A stretch of 64,000 bases of DNA from Candidatus Acetothermia bacterium. Lineage in GTDB: Bacteria; Bipolaricaulota; Bipolaricaulia; Bipolaricaulales; Bipolaricaulaceae. Shown here in pieces: positions 57,290 to 64,000 of this stretch. The first letter of the stretch is position 1. Each line of letters begins with the position of its first letter. The position numbers and the translations under genes are program-made. The notes under the pieces are model-generated. The model was not told the DNA's origin. It saw nothing but the letters and a program-made list of their open reading frames with translations, and made no database searches. The DNA is taken from NCBI GenBank assembly GCA_003566155.1, contig PXEP01000050.1:1-64000 (forward strand). Reading direction: 5' to 3'.

Positions 57290-57424
57290 TCAGCGTTCCC
57301 ACGGCTTGGGCGGAGCGTCCTCCGCAGCCGGGGGTGGGGAGAGGATCTCCGCCAGCACGATCCCTACCCGCGGATCCCGTCCGAGGATCTTCCGGATCTC
57401 CGCCGCTAGTTGCTCTTTGGCCAC
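57290..57424 (-). CDS. 44-residue ORF downstream of floA (unknown)
   Basis: Starting at GTG 57424, 3 bases after the floA stop and with GGAGG overlapping the end of floA, this frame reads VAKEQLAAEIRKILGRDPRV, GIVLAEILSPPPAAED, then APPKPWER and stop. The first 28 residues form an amphipathic helix with an aspartate-proline break; the tail is proline-rich. Spacing and codon use support a real small protein translated with floA and nfeD. No family recognised. Confidence 0.5.
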   Translation of the reverse strand: MAKEQLAAEIRKILGRDPRVGIVLAEILSPPPAAEDAPPKPWER

Positions 57425-57427
57425 TGA

Positions 57428-58447
57428 TCAGTCCTCCTGTCCGTGGGGCCGTCTCTGCGTCCGCGTGTCCTCCGTGCCTTGGGTGTAGCCCTTTTCCTCA
57501 CGGGATAGTCCCTCACGCATCTGGGTATCGGCTTGGATGTTGCGCATTCGATAGTAGTCCATGACCCCGAGCTGCCCAGTGCGGAACGCCTCGGCGATCG
57601 CCCGAGGCACCTCGGCCTCGGCCTCCACCACGGCCGCTCGGCGTTCCTCCACCAGGGCGCTCATCTCCTGCTCCTGAGCGACAGCCATGGCCCGCCGCTC
57701 CTCGGCTTTGGCCCGGGCCACCTTCAGGTCGGCATCGGCCTGGTCGGTCTGTAGCTGCGCGCCGATGTTCTTGCCCACATCCACATCGGCAATATCGATG
57801 GACAGAATTTCGAACGCCGTCCCCGCATCCAGTCCCCGTTCCAAAACGCGCTTGGAAATGGAATCCGGATTCTCCAACACCGCCTTGTGACTTTCCGCGG
57901 AGCCAATACCCGACACGATGCCTTCGCCCACCCGGGCGATGATGGTCTCCTCGGTCGCTCCCCCGACCAAGCGCTCGATGTTCGCCCGTACGGTGACCTT
58001 GGCTACAGCGAACAGCTGGATGCCATCAGCCGCAACCGCGCCCACCCGTGGCGTCTCGATAACCCGGGGGTTCACCGACATGGCCACGGCATCCTGCACA
58101 TCACGGCCCGCTAGATCGATAGCCGCCGCGCGCTGGAAATTCAGAGCGATGTTGGCCTTGTCCGCGGAGATCAATGCCCGAACCACCCGGTCCACGTTGC
58201 CGCCGGCAAGGTAGTGGGCCTCCAGGTCGGAGGTGGAAAGCTCCAGTCCCGCCTTCCAGGCAGCGATCATCGGGCTCACCACTTTGTGCGGGCTCACCTT
58301 TCGCAGGCGCATCCCGATGAACGTAGACGGTCCTATCGGAAGCCCGGCCGCAATAGCCGAGATCCATAGCCCAACCGGAACAAAGTAGAAGAATAGCCAT
58401 AGGACCACGATTGCTACACCGATAATCACAAACACAAGCGGATTCAT
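57428..58447 (-). CDS. floA: Flotillin-like protein FloA
   Basis: 339 residues. A short membrane hairpin at the N-terminus ([20 protein letters not shown]) is followed by FloA-specific sequence [20 protein letters not shown], the SPFH/band 7 core ([20 protein letters not shown]) and a long Ala/Glu coiled coil ([20 protein letters not shown]). FloA organises lipid-raft-like domains in the cytoplasmic membrane and works with NfeD. It overlaps nfeD by 4 bases. Confidence 0.95.
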   Translation of the reverse strand: MNPLVFVIIGVAIVVLWLFFYFVPVGLWISAIAAGLPIGPSTFIGMRLRKVSPHKVVSPMIAAWKAGLELSTSDLEAHYLAGGNVDRVVRALISADKANIALNFQRAAAIDLAGRDVQDAVAMSVNPRVIETPRVGAVAADGIQLFAVAKVTVRANIERLVGGATEETIIARVGEGIVSGIGSAESHKAVLENPDSISKRVLERGLDAGTAFEILSIDIADVDVGKNIGAQLQTDQADADLKVARAKAEERRAMAVAQEQEMSALVEERRAAVVEAEAEVPRAIAEAFRTGQLGVMDYYRMRNIQADTQMREGLSREEKGYTQGTEDTRTQRRPHGQED

Positions 58448-59814
58448 CCTGCCACCTCCATAGCGCGTTCTGCAGCGTCCGAACGACGCACAACTTTGCG
58501 GTATCCCTCATCCCGCACCACTACGATGTTGGTTCCCTTGGGCAGATAACCTTCCTCGCACACCACATCCACCCGGTGCTTGTCAATCAACGCCACGCCC
58601 ACCGGACGCAGATCGGTCATGGCCACTCCAGCCTTGCCAATCCACATCTGGCCCACCTGCGCCTGGGGCTCAATGTCGTACGCCCTGCCAGTAATTTTGC
58701 CCGATAGAACAATTCCGCCGAACCGTAGCCGGCTCTTGGGCAAGCGGGTGATCAGCAAGACCGTGCCCACCAAAGACAACACCAGGGCAATCCCCACGGC
58801 CCCCACCGCCCACATCGCTTCTTCGGGGCGGGTCAGCGGGCCGACCATCGCCTGGTAGAAGCCCAAGCCGATCAACACGAGCCCCACCACCCCGGACAGT
58901 CCGAAATCGCTGCCGGTGAACACAAGCAGCTCAAGCATAATCGCTACCACGCCAGCCAAGAAGAAAAGCAGCGAGTCCCAACCGGCAATCCCCACAAAGA
59001 AATGCGCCCACAGAAACAGCCCTAAGGAGGCCGCTCCTAGTATGCCCGGGACGCCGAGTCCCGGCGTGACCAGCTCCGTGACGAGCCCCAGCATCCCAAC
59101 CATGATCAGAAGGCCTGCCATCCAGGGGGAGGTAAGAAACTCCAGGGCCCGATCCGTCCAGCGAACCGTATATCTCTCCACAGTCGCCCCGCCGAGGCCG
59201 GCCAGTTCCAACAGCTTTTCCAGCCTGTCGGCCTCCCCATCGGAGTAGCCCCATTGCGCAGCCTCCCCTGACGTGAGGGTAAGCAGTTCCCCTCGATCAA
59301 TCAGCCCCTCAACCGTCTTGGCTGGGTCCACCATCGCCTCGGCAACTTCAGGTTTTCGCCCCCTCGCCTCGGCTGTGCTTCTAAACAGGGCGCGAACAGC
59401 CGACACCACCTTCTCCGGCGCCTGCTCGATCCCTTGGACACCCGGATAGACCGGTGTCGCCGCGCCCATCACACCCCCAGGAGCGAAGTAGATCTTCTCA
59501 CAGGCCAATGCCAGCAGCGCCCCGGCGGACAACGCTTCACCGTTGACGTAGGCGATCGTGGGTATGGGGGAGGCCATGATCACATCCCGGGCCGCGCTCG
59601 CTGCATCCAGCCGCCCTCCAGGAGTGAGAAAATCGAATACGACTGCTGCCGCACCCGCTTCATCGGCACCGCTGACCCCGGCGCGGAGGTAGCTTACCAT
59701 CCCCCGGCCGATCTCATCCCTGACCTCCAAAACCCAGACCGTTTCTGGGTAGGCGACCGAGGATACCAATGCGCACAGCCCCACTAGGACGATACATGCC
59801 CGCCGGACATTCAT
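58444..59814 (-). CDS. NfeD long-form membrane serine protease
   Basis: 456 residues. Signal peptide, then a ClpP-like domain ([20 protein letters not shown] with oxyanion-hole glycines, [18 protein letters not shown] with the catalytic Ser), a membrane region of 4-6 helices ([37 protein letters not shown]), and a C-terminal NfeD OB domain ([20 protein letters not shown]). The family partners flotillins at the membrane, exactly as seen here with floA. Confidence 0.93.
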   Translation of the reverse strand: MNVRRACIVLVGLCALVSSVAYPETVWVLEVRDEIGRGMVSYLRAGVSGADEAGAAAVVFDFLTPGGRLDAASAARDVIMASPIPTIAYVNGEALSAGALLALACEKIYFAPGGVMGAATPVYPGVQGIEQAPEKVVSAVRALFRSTAEARGRKPEVAEAMVDPAKTVEGLIDRGELLTLTSGEAAQWGYSDGEADRLEKLLELAGLGGATVERYTVRWTDRALEFLTSPWMAGLLIMVGMLGLVTELVTPGLGVPGILGAASLGLFLWAHFFVGIAGWDSLLFFLAGVVAIMLELLVFTGSDFGLSGVVGLVLIGLGFYQAMVGPLTRPEEAMWAVGAVGIALVLSLVGTVLLITRLPKSRLRFGGIVLSGKITGRAYDIEPQAQVGQMWIGKAGVAMTDLRPVGVALIDKHRVDVVCEEGYLPKGTNIVVVRDEGYRKVVRRSDAAERAMEVAG

Positions 59815-59884
59815 AGAGCATCCTAGGCCTCAGCGGGAGCGGCTGTCAACCCGAACTTTCAGAGGGTGCTCCGCACTTCAGCCC

Positions 59885-60478
59885 TCACCACAGAGGGGCG
59901 AGCGTGTCAGCGTCGATCAACGCCGGGTGCCCCATATATCGGATCACTCCGTCTCTATCCACAACCAGCGCTTGGGGAATCCCCTGTACACCGTACTTCT
60001 GGGCTACCTCACGCGCTGCTCCGAACGAGCCCCACAGCACGGTGATGTCCGGCTCGCCGGTTGCCTTGAGGAAGTTCTCGATAGCGTCACGGGACTGATC
60101 AAGGCTTACCCCCAGGACCACCAACCCTCGGTCCTCGTAGCGTTGGCTGAGCTCACCCAGATGAACAGCGGACTGCCAGCACGGCGGACACCAGCTGGCC
60201 CAGAACTCGATGATTGCCACACATCCGCGTACCCCAGTCAGCGAGACTTCGTTCCCGTCCATGTCCGGTAGACGAAAATCAGGCGCAACCTGACCTATCT
60301 CCGTGCCGAGGTCTTCTTGGGCGGGTTGCTGCTGGTCCCGCGTACGTTGTTCATCCGTAGCGCAGGGAAACCGATCCGCTTCCGCAACAACCTCAGCGGA
60401 TGGAAGCACCATCACGACGATCAATGCCGCCAACACTCCACGCATCCATCGTGCTCTAAACATTGTGCGTTGACTCAC
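59885..60478 (-). CDS. TlpA-like thioredoxin-fold protein (exported)
   Basis: 197 residues, possibly fewer if one of the internal ATG codons is used. An N-terminal signal sequence (VLAALIVVMVLPSAEVVAEA) precedes a TlpA/ResA domain: GQVAPDFRLPDMDGNEVSLT, redox motif WCPPC in IEFWASWCPPCWQ, VLGVSLDQSRDAIENFLK and cis-Pro in VQGIPQALVVDRDGVIRYM. It is a disulfide reductant or maturation factor outside the cytoplasm, such as for cytochromes. The N-terminal linker has an extra Cys (PCATDEQ). Confidence 0.9.
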   Translation of the reverse strand: MSQRTMFRARWMRGVLAALIVVMVLPSAEVVAEADRFPCATDEQRTRDQQQPAQEDLGTEIGQVAPDFRLPDMDGNEVSLTGVRGCVAIIEFWASWCPPCWQSAVHLGELSQRYEDRGLVVLGVSLDQSRDAIENFLKATGEPDITVLWGSFGAAREVAQKYGVQGIPQALVVDRDGVIRYMGHPALIDADTLAPLW

Positions 60479-60610
60479 ACTCCCCTCCTGAAGTTACTGT
60501 ACCGTAGCACCACTGCTGTGGAGAGGTTATGGGGACAAGGAGCATCCCCAGTGGAAGTCTGCCAGGCGATCCTCCCTTGCGGGGGGACCCAGATCCGCTA
60601 TCCTGGGGCG

Positions 60611-61111
60611 ATGTTCATCGGAATCGTAGGGGACACACACGACAACCTGCCCCGGCTCCGCGAAGCGGCAGCCATATTTCGGGACCGAGGTGCGCGGATC
60701 GTTCTCCATGCAGGAGATTTCGTATCCCCGTTCACCGCTACGCCGTTTGAGGAAGCAGGGCTACGGGTGGTGGGGGTGTTCGGAAATAACGACGGGGACA
60801 AGCTTTTCCTTACCGAGCGGTTCAGCAAGGTGGGAGAGCTGTACCACGGACCGCATGTGTTCTCCCTGCACGGCAGGTCCATCGTCCTGATGCACGAGCC
60901 CTACGCTCTGGACGCGTTGATCGACTCAGCACACTTCGATCTGGTGGTCTTCGGTCATCTCCATACGTGCCAACTGCGGCAAGGGCCTCCCCTGGTGGTC
61001 AACCCAGGAGAGTGTTCGGGGTGGCTTTCGGGTAGCGCCACCTGCGCGATCGTCGATCTGGATTCCTTAAGCGCAGAACTCATCAAACTGCACGGCAGCT
61101 CCCCGCGCTAG
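60611..61111 (+). CDS. Metallophosphodiesterase (YfcE/MJ0936 family)
   Basis: 166 residues from ATG 60611; the longer open frame upstream is non-coding. Metal motifs IVGDTHDN, HAGDF, FGNNDGD, LMHE and VFGHLHT are in the expected order, and GPPLVVNPGECSGW closes the domain. The family hydrolyses phosphodiesters in vitro; biological substrates are unclear. It is a compact cytoplasmic enzyme, divergent from the TlpA gene. Confidence 0.9.
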   Translation: MFIGIVGDTHDNLPRLREAAAIFRDRGARIVLHAGDFVSPFTATPFEEAGLRVVGVFGNNDGDKLFLTERFSKVGELYHGPHVFSLHGRSIVLMHEPYALDALIDSAHFDLVVFGHLHTCQLRQGPPLVVNPGECSGWLSGSATCAIVDLDSLSAELIKLHGSSPR

Positions 61112-61250
61112 CTTCGCCGAGGCTCCTGCCTGAATCTACGCTTCATTGCCTCAACACCCAGAACAATGTCCTCCGCGTCGTGGGTTATCATCTGGGCCGA
61201 AACCCTACACCCGGTGACCACATCCAAGCCTTCGAGGAAGGGAGGGGCTG

Positions 61251-62462
61251 ATGAACGCCGCACGTGACAGGATCCGCCTTTTCGTCGGCCGATATCACAA
61301 ATCAGTTTGGGCCCTCGTCATTCTCAGGCTTGTGAGCGCCAGTGGTGTATCCCTCTCGCTTCCATTCCTTTCCCTTTACCTACATCAACAACGAGGCATT
61401 CCCATGACGGTTGTGGGGACAATCATGATGCTAAGCGCAATCCTGTCTCCCGTTGGACGGCTGGTCGGAGGGGATCTAGCCGACCGCCTAGGGCGCAAGC
61501 CAATTCTACTGTGGTCAGTGCTGAGCCGCTCGGCGCTCTTTTTCGTCCTTGCCGCTTTGCTCTGGCGAGATGCGCCCGTATGGGCGATCGCGCTCTGCTA
61601 TTCCACGGTACGACTCTCAGGATCGTTCGCCATGCCCTGCATCTCGGCCCTAATCGCTGATCTCACCCCTCCTGAGCAAAGGACCGAGGCGTACGGACTC
61701 ATGCGTGTGGGCTCGAACGTTGGCTGGGCCGCCGGACCTGCGGTGGGAGGGTACCTGGCGGTGGTGCTGCCCTACGCGGCTTTGTTTGCGTTTTCTGCTT
61801 CAGTATCAGCCCTTTCCCTACTGCTTGTGCTCGCCTTGGCCCACGAGCCGGTGCGTCAGACAGCCGAGCAACACGGACTGGGCAGCCTTGTGGCCACATT
61901 GAGAGACCGCACGTTCACTGCCTTCGTGGGGCTTTCCATCCTCGTGCTGGTGGTCAGCGGCCAACTTGTCTCAACGCTGTCGGTGTTCACCGTGGACCGC
62001 CTGGGGTTCTCCGAGGCCCAGTTCGGTGGGCTACTCACGCTGAATGGGGCATTGGTGGTCGCTCTGCAATACCCGCTGGCCCGCTTTGCCTCGCGCGTGT
62101 CACGATACCGGGCGCTGGTCCTGGGAAGCATCCTCTACGGAGTGGGGTATCTTGCCTTGGGCTGGTTGCACAGCTATGTCGCGCTTCTAGGCGCTATTAC
62201 TGTGGTAACCGTCGGGGAGGTGGTCTTTCAGCCCACAGCCCTGGGCGTCGCCGCCGATACAGCTCCTCCCAACCGGCGGGGGACCTACATGGGGTCCTTC
62301 GGCCTGGCGGAAGCCCTGGGGTGGTCCGCAGGTCCGTTCTTGGGGGGCGTTCTCCTGGACGCCTTCCCCGCATCACCTCCCGTGGTGTGGGGTATGATCA
62401 CCTCATTGGCATTTCTCGCGGCCACAGGGTTCGTCCTGTGGACCCGGGACAGACGTCCCTGA
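61251..62462 (+). CDS. MFS transporter (drug-efflux-like)
   Basis: 403 residues, 12 hydrophobic segments, RBS AAGGGAGGGG. MFS motif A in the 2-3 loop GGDLADRLGRKPILLW and typical motif-C-like sequence MRVGSNVGWAAGPAVGGYLA in helix 5 place it with proton-driven exporters of the DHA1 group. The substrate is unknown. Adjacent genes give no hint. Confidence 0.88.
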   Translation: MNAARDRIRLFVGRYHKSVWALVILRLVSASGVSLSLPFLSLYLHQQRGIPMTVVGTIMMLSAILSPVGRLVGGDLADRLGRKPILLWSVLSRSALFFVLAALLWRDAPVWAIALCYSTVRLSGSFAMPCISALIADLTPPEQRTEAYGLMRVGSNVGWAAGPAVGGYLAVVLPYAALFAFSASVSALSLLLVLALAHEPVRQTAEQHGLGSLVATLRDRTFTAFVGLSILVLVVSGQLVSTLSVFTVDRLGFSEAQFGGLLTLNGALVVALQYPLARFASRVSRYRALVLGSILYGVGYLALGWLHSYVALLGAITVVTVGEVVFQPTALGVAADTAPPNRRGTYMGSFGLAEALGWSAGPFLGGVLLDAFPASPPVVWGMITSLAFLAATGFVLWTRDRRP

Positions 62463-62563
62463 CCGGACGGGGCATCGATATGTCATGGATATTACCCCCG
62501 GAGGGGACAAAGGCCCTGTGCGCGTCAGAAGCTTCCGGTTAGCGTGGATATGGGTGATGGATG

Positions 62564-63313
62564 ATGAACAAAGCGTCTCTGGCGTTGTTGGTGGTGTGTG
62601 CGTTGGCTCTACCCGCGGCAGCGGGCCGTATCCTGCGAGAGCCTATCGAGATCCGCTCCGACAGCGAGTTCACTTCCGACAACGGGGTGATCTCGGGCAC
62701 CGGTAGAGTGGGTGATCCCTACGTCATCGCTGGATGGGACATCGACGCGGGAGGCGAGCGCTATGGGATCCTGATCAACAAGACCACCCGTCCTTTCGTC
62801 ATCGAAGACGTATCCATTCGAGGGGCTCGTCAGGCAGGAATCGGATTGACATCGGCCGTCAACGGTACGGTACGAAATGCGGAGGTCGCCGGTTGCACGA
62901 TCGCGATATCCATCACCCTGTCTTCGCGCATCACCGTCCGTGACGTATCCGTCCGCCACTGCGATGATGGCCTCAGACTACTCTATTCCAGCGACGTAAA
63001 AGTCCAACGGGCGCGTATCCAACACGCGCAGATCGGGCTGTGGGCTTCCGGGGTCACCTCCAGTTCGTTTACGGATTCTACGGTGAGGTATTGCGGTGTA
63101 GGGGTTCGCCTGGACCTGGGTTCGCAGGACAACGCGGTGGCGGGCAACGCATTCCTGGAATGCTACACACCGGCTTATTCCGAAGGGCGAAACCACTTTC
63201 ACCTTCAAGAGCGGGGAAACTACTGGGATGAGCACGATCCGTCCACTCCTTACCCAGTGGAGGGGGGAGACGACGAAGATCCATTCCCCTTGGAATCGGC
63301 GCCCGAAGGTTGA
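62564..63313 (+). CDS. Exported right-handed beta-helix protein (NosD-like)
   Basis: About 249 residues (ATG 62561 or 62564). Signal peptide (LALLVVCALALPAAAG) then repeated beta-helix turns such as TRPFVIEDVSIRGARQAGIG, NGTVRNAEVAGCTIAISITL, SSRITVRDVSVRHCDDGLRL and VKVQRARIQHAQIGLWASGV, ending with the NosD-type GNYWDEHDPS motif. NosD proteins help copper loading of nitrous oxide reductase, but stand-alone NosD-like repeats are common in secreted proteins of unknown role. No nos genes are in the window, so only the fold is assigned. Confidence 0.82.
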   Translation: MNKASLALLVVCALALPAAAGRILREPIEIRSDSEFTSDNGVISGTGRVGDPYVIAGWDIDAGGERYGILINKTTRPFVIEDVSIRGARQAGIGLTSAVNGTVRNAEVAGCTIAISITLSSRITVRDVSVRHCDDGLRLLYSSDVKVQRARIQHAQIGLWASGVTSSSFTDSTVRYCGVGVRLDLGSQDNAVAGNAFLECYTPAYSEGRNHFHLQERGNYWDEHDPSTPYPVEGGDDEDPFPLESAPEG

Positions 63314-63798
63314 GCAGGGGTGCTCACGACACGCACCTGTTGTCGGAACCACCGCAACAGCACGAACAACACACACAGCACCCCCAGCAGTGGCCAGAAG
63401 GAGATCGTCAGCTGAAACCGGGCCAACGCAAGCCCCGTTCCTCCGCTGGCCAATGCGAGAAGGCTAGCCCGAAGCAATTGAGACTTCCACAACTCCTCAC
63501 GACCAGCAACTTCATCCACGCCGGCCAAGCGGATCCCTAGCAAACCCACATCCCACGCCCACAATAGCACCGCCGCAGCCACCACGGCCAGCTCAGGACG
63601 GCCCGTCTGGGCAACCACACCGCACGCAGCAAAGCCAAACACTAGACCCACAGCCAGGGTACCCGTTGACCGGAGGGTCAGACCCACCGCCCACAGCGCA
63701 GCGGGCGCCCACACAAACGCAGCCCACACTCGCAACTCCTCAAGCCCCCAGTGCTGCAATCCCGCGGCCGCCGCGCACGCCAGTGCCGAAAGCGTCAT
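63250..63798 (-). CDS. Membrane protein of unknown function
   Basis: 182 residues from ATG 63798, which overlaps the upstream gene's stop (ATGA). Four or five hydrophobic segments (ALACAAAAGLQHWGLEEL, VWAAFVWAPAALWAVGLTL, AVVAAAVLLWAWDVGLLGI, FWPLLGVLCVLFVLLRWF) and a Ser/Pro/Gly-rich C-terminus. No family recognised. It belongs to an operon that begins beyond the window edge, and its 3' end overlaps the convergent beta-helix gene by 64 bases. Confidence 0.65.
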   Translation of the reverse strand: MTLSALACAAAAGLQHWGLEELRVWAAFVWAPAALWAVGLTLRSTGTLAVGLVFGFAACGVVAQTGRPELAVVAAAVLLWAWDVGLLGIRLAGVDEVAGREELWKSQLLRASLLALASGGTGLALARFQLTISFWPLLGVLCVLFVLLRWFRQQVRVVSTPAQPSGADSKGNGSSSSPPSTG

Positions 63799-64000
63799 CG
63801 ACGTTCTCTCCAACCTTTCTGTATCAGCGGAGCCAACGGCTTGGTCACATCCCATACAAGGACGCTCACCCCCGCCGCAGCTACCTCTTGCAGTACAGCT
63901 TCTCTTTCCAGAGTCACCATGCGTGCAGCCAGCTCCCTGGAGACGCTGCCGACAGCTTTGGCCCCGCCACCCGGCTGTCGTGGCACAAGTGCCAGCACCT
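63795..64000 (-). CDS. C-terminus of a DUF58-like protein (cut by window edge)
   Basis: At least 67 residues, open through the window edge. The visible part, SRELAARMVTLEREAVLQEV then AAAGVSVLVWDVTKPLAPLI, resembles the end of DUF58 (von Willebrand A-like) proteins, which close with a helix and a short strand after their VWA core. DUF58 genes usually lie beside MoxR ATPase and membrane proteins, consistent with the next gene. With so little sequence the call is tentative. Confidence 0.4.
   Translation of the reverse strand, partial: VLALVPRQPGGGAKAVGSVSRELAARMVTLEREAVLQEVAAAGVSVLVWDVTKPLAPLIQKGWRERR

Overview
The window looks like chromosomal DNA of a GC-rich (by eye about 60% G+C), anaerobic, chemotrophic bacterium. 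It is gene-dense on both strands, with many 4-base start/stop overlaps and frequent GTG and some TTG starts. Anaerobic life is suggested by a hybrid cluster protein under an Rrf2 regulator, an aldehyde:ferredoxin oxidoreductase with MobB, an FNR-like regulator beside a hydrogenase-protease homologue, ADP-forming and AMP-forming acetate activation, and a eukaryote-type ProRS. The mix would fit a deep-branching phylum such as Bipolaricaulota (Acetothermia/OP1), but I cannot run a phylogeny and that placement is a guess. No rRNA, CRISPR array, insertion sequence or prophage was seen.

Layout. 1-900: 3' half of a probable c-di-GMP-I riboswitch, a small secreted protein and tRNA-Leu. 0.9-5.8 kb (+): FAH-family enzyme, exonuclease VII (xseA with an extra N-terminal domain, xseB), Rrf2 regulator and hcp. 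5.9-9.6 kb (+): three-gene ferric-iron ABC importer. 9.5-16.5 kb (-): thioredoxin-reductase-like flavoprotein, SLC13 permease, two DMT-type transporters, aromatic amino acid decarboxylase and diaminopropionate ammonia-lyase. 16.7-18.7 kb (+): small membrane protein, HAD phosphatase and rpoD, convergent with topA and the CIRCE-controlled groES-groEL (-). 23.1-26.8 kb (+): efp, two Asp23 proteins, AmaP-like anchor, nusB and PHP phosphoesterase. 26.8-28.3 kb (-): rpsI, rpmE and DUF1385.

28.5-36.8 kb is the most interesting block. An ADP-forming acyl-CoA synthetase fused to a GNAT acetyltransferase is followed in tandem by a second copy whose synthetase half has decayed while its GNAT half remains intact. 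An OFA-type transporter and AMP-forming acetyl-CoA synthetase lie next to them; the latter carries the C-terminal lysine motif that Pat-type acetyltransferases modify. Together they read as an acetate-metabolism module with built-in post-translational control.

37-43.8 kb: DUF502, accD, accA, FNR-like regulator, hydrogenase-protease homologue, tRNA-Ala, the wreck of a DUF433/DUF5615 toxin-antitoxin pair abutting an intact DUF1778/GNAT pair, and a cold-shock gene with promoter, leader and terminator. 44-50.9 kb: lipoprotein 5'-nucleotidase with an extra C-terminal domain, proS, hpnA-like epimerase, AOR and mobB. 51-64 kb: gyrB, a sucC without sucD, an S55/SpoIVB-like protein, murF, nfeD-floA with a 44-residue downstream ORF, TlpA-like thioredoxin, phosphodiesterase, MFS transporter, NosD-like beta-helix protein, and two genes of a cluster that leaves the window.
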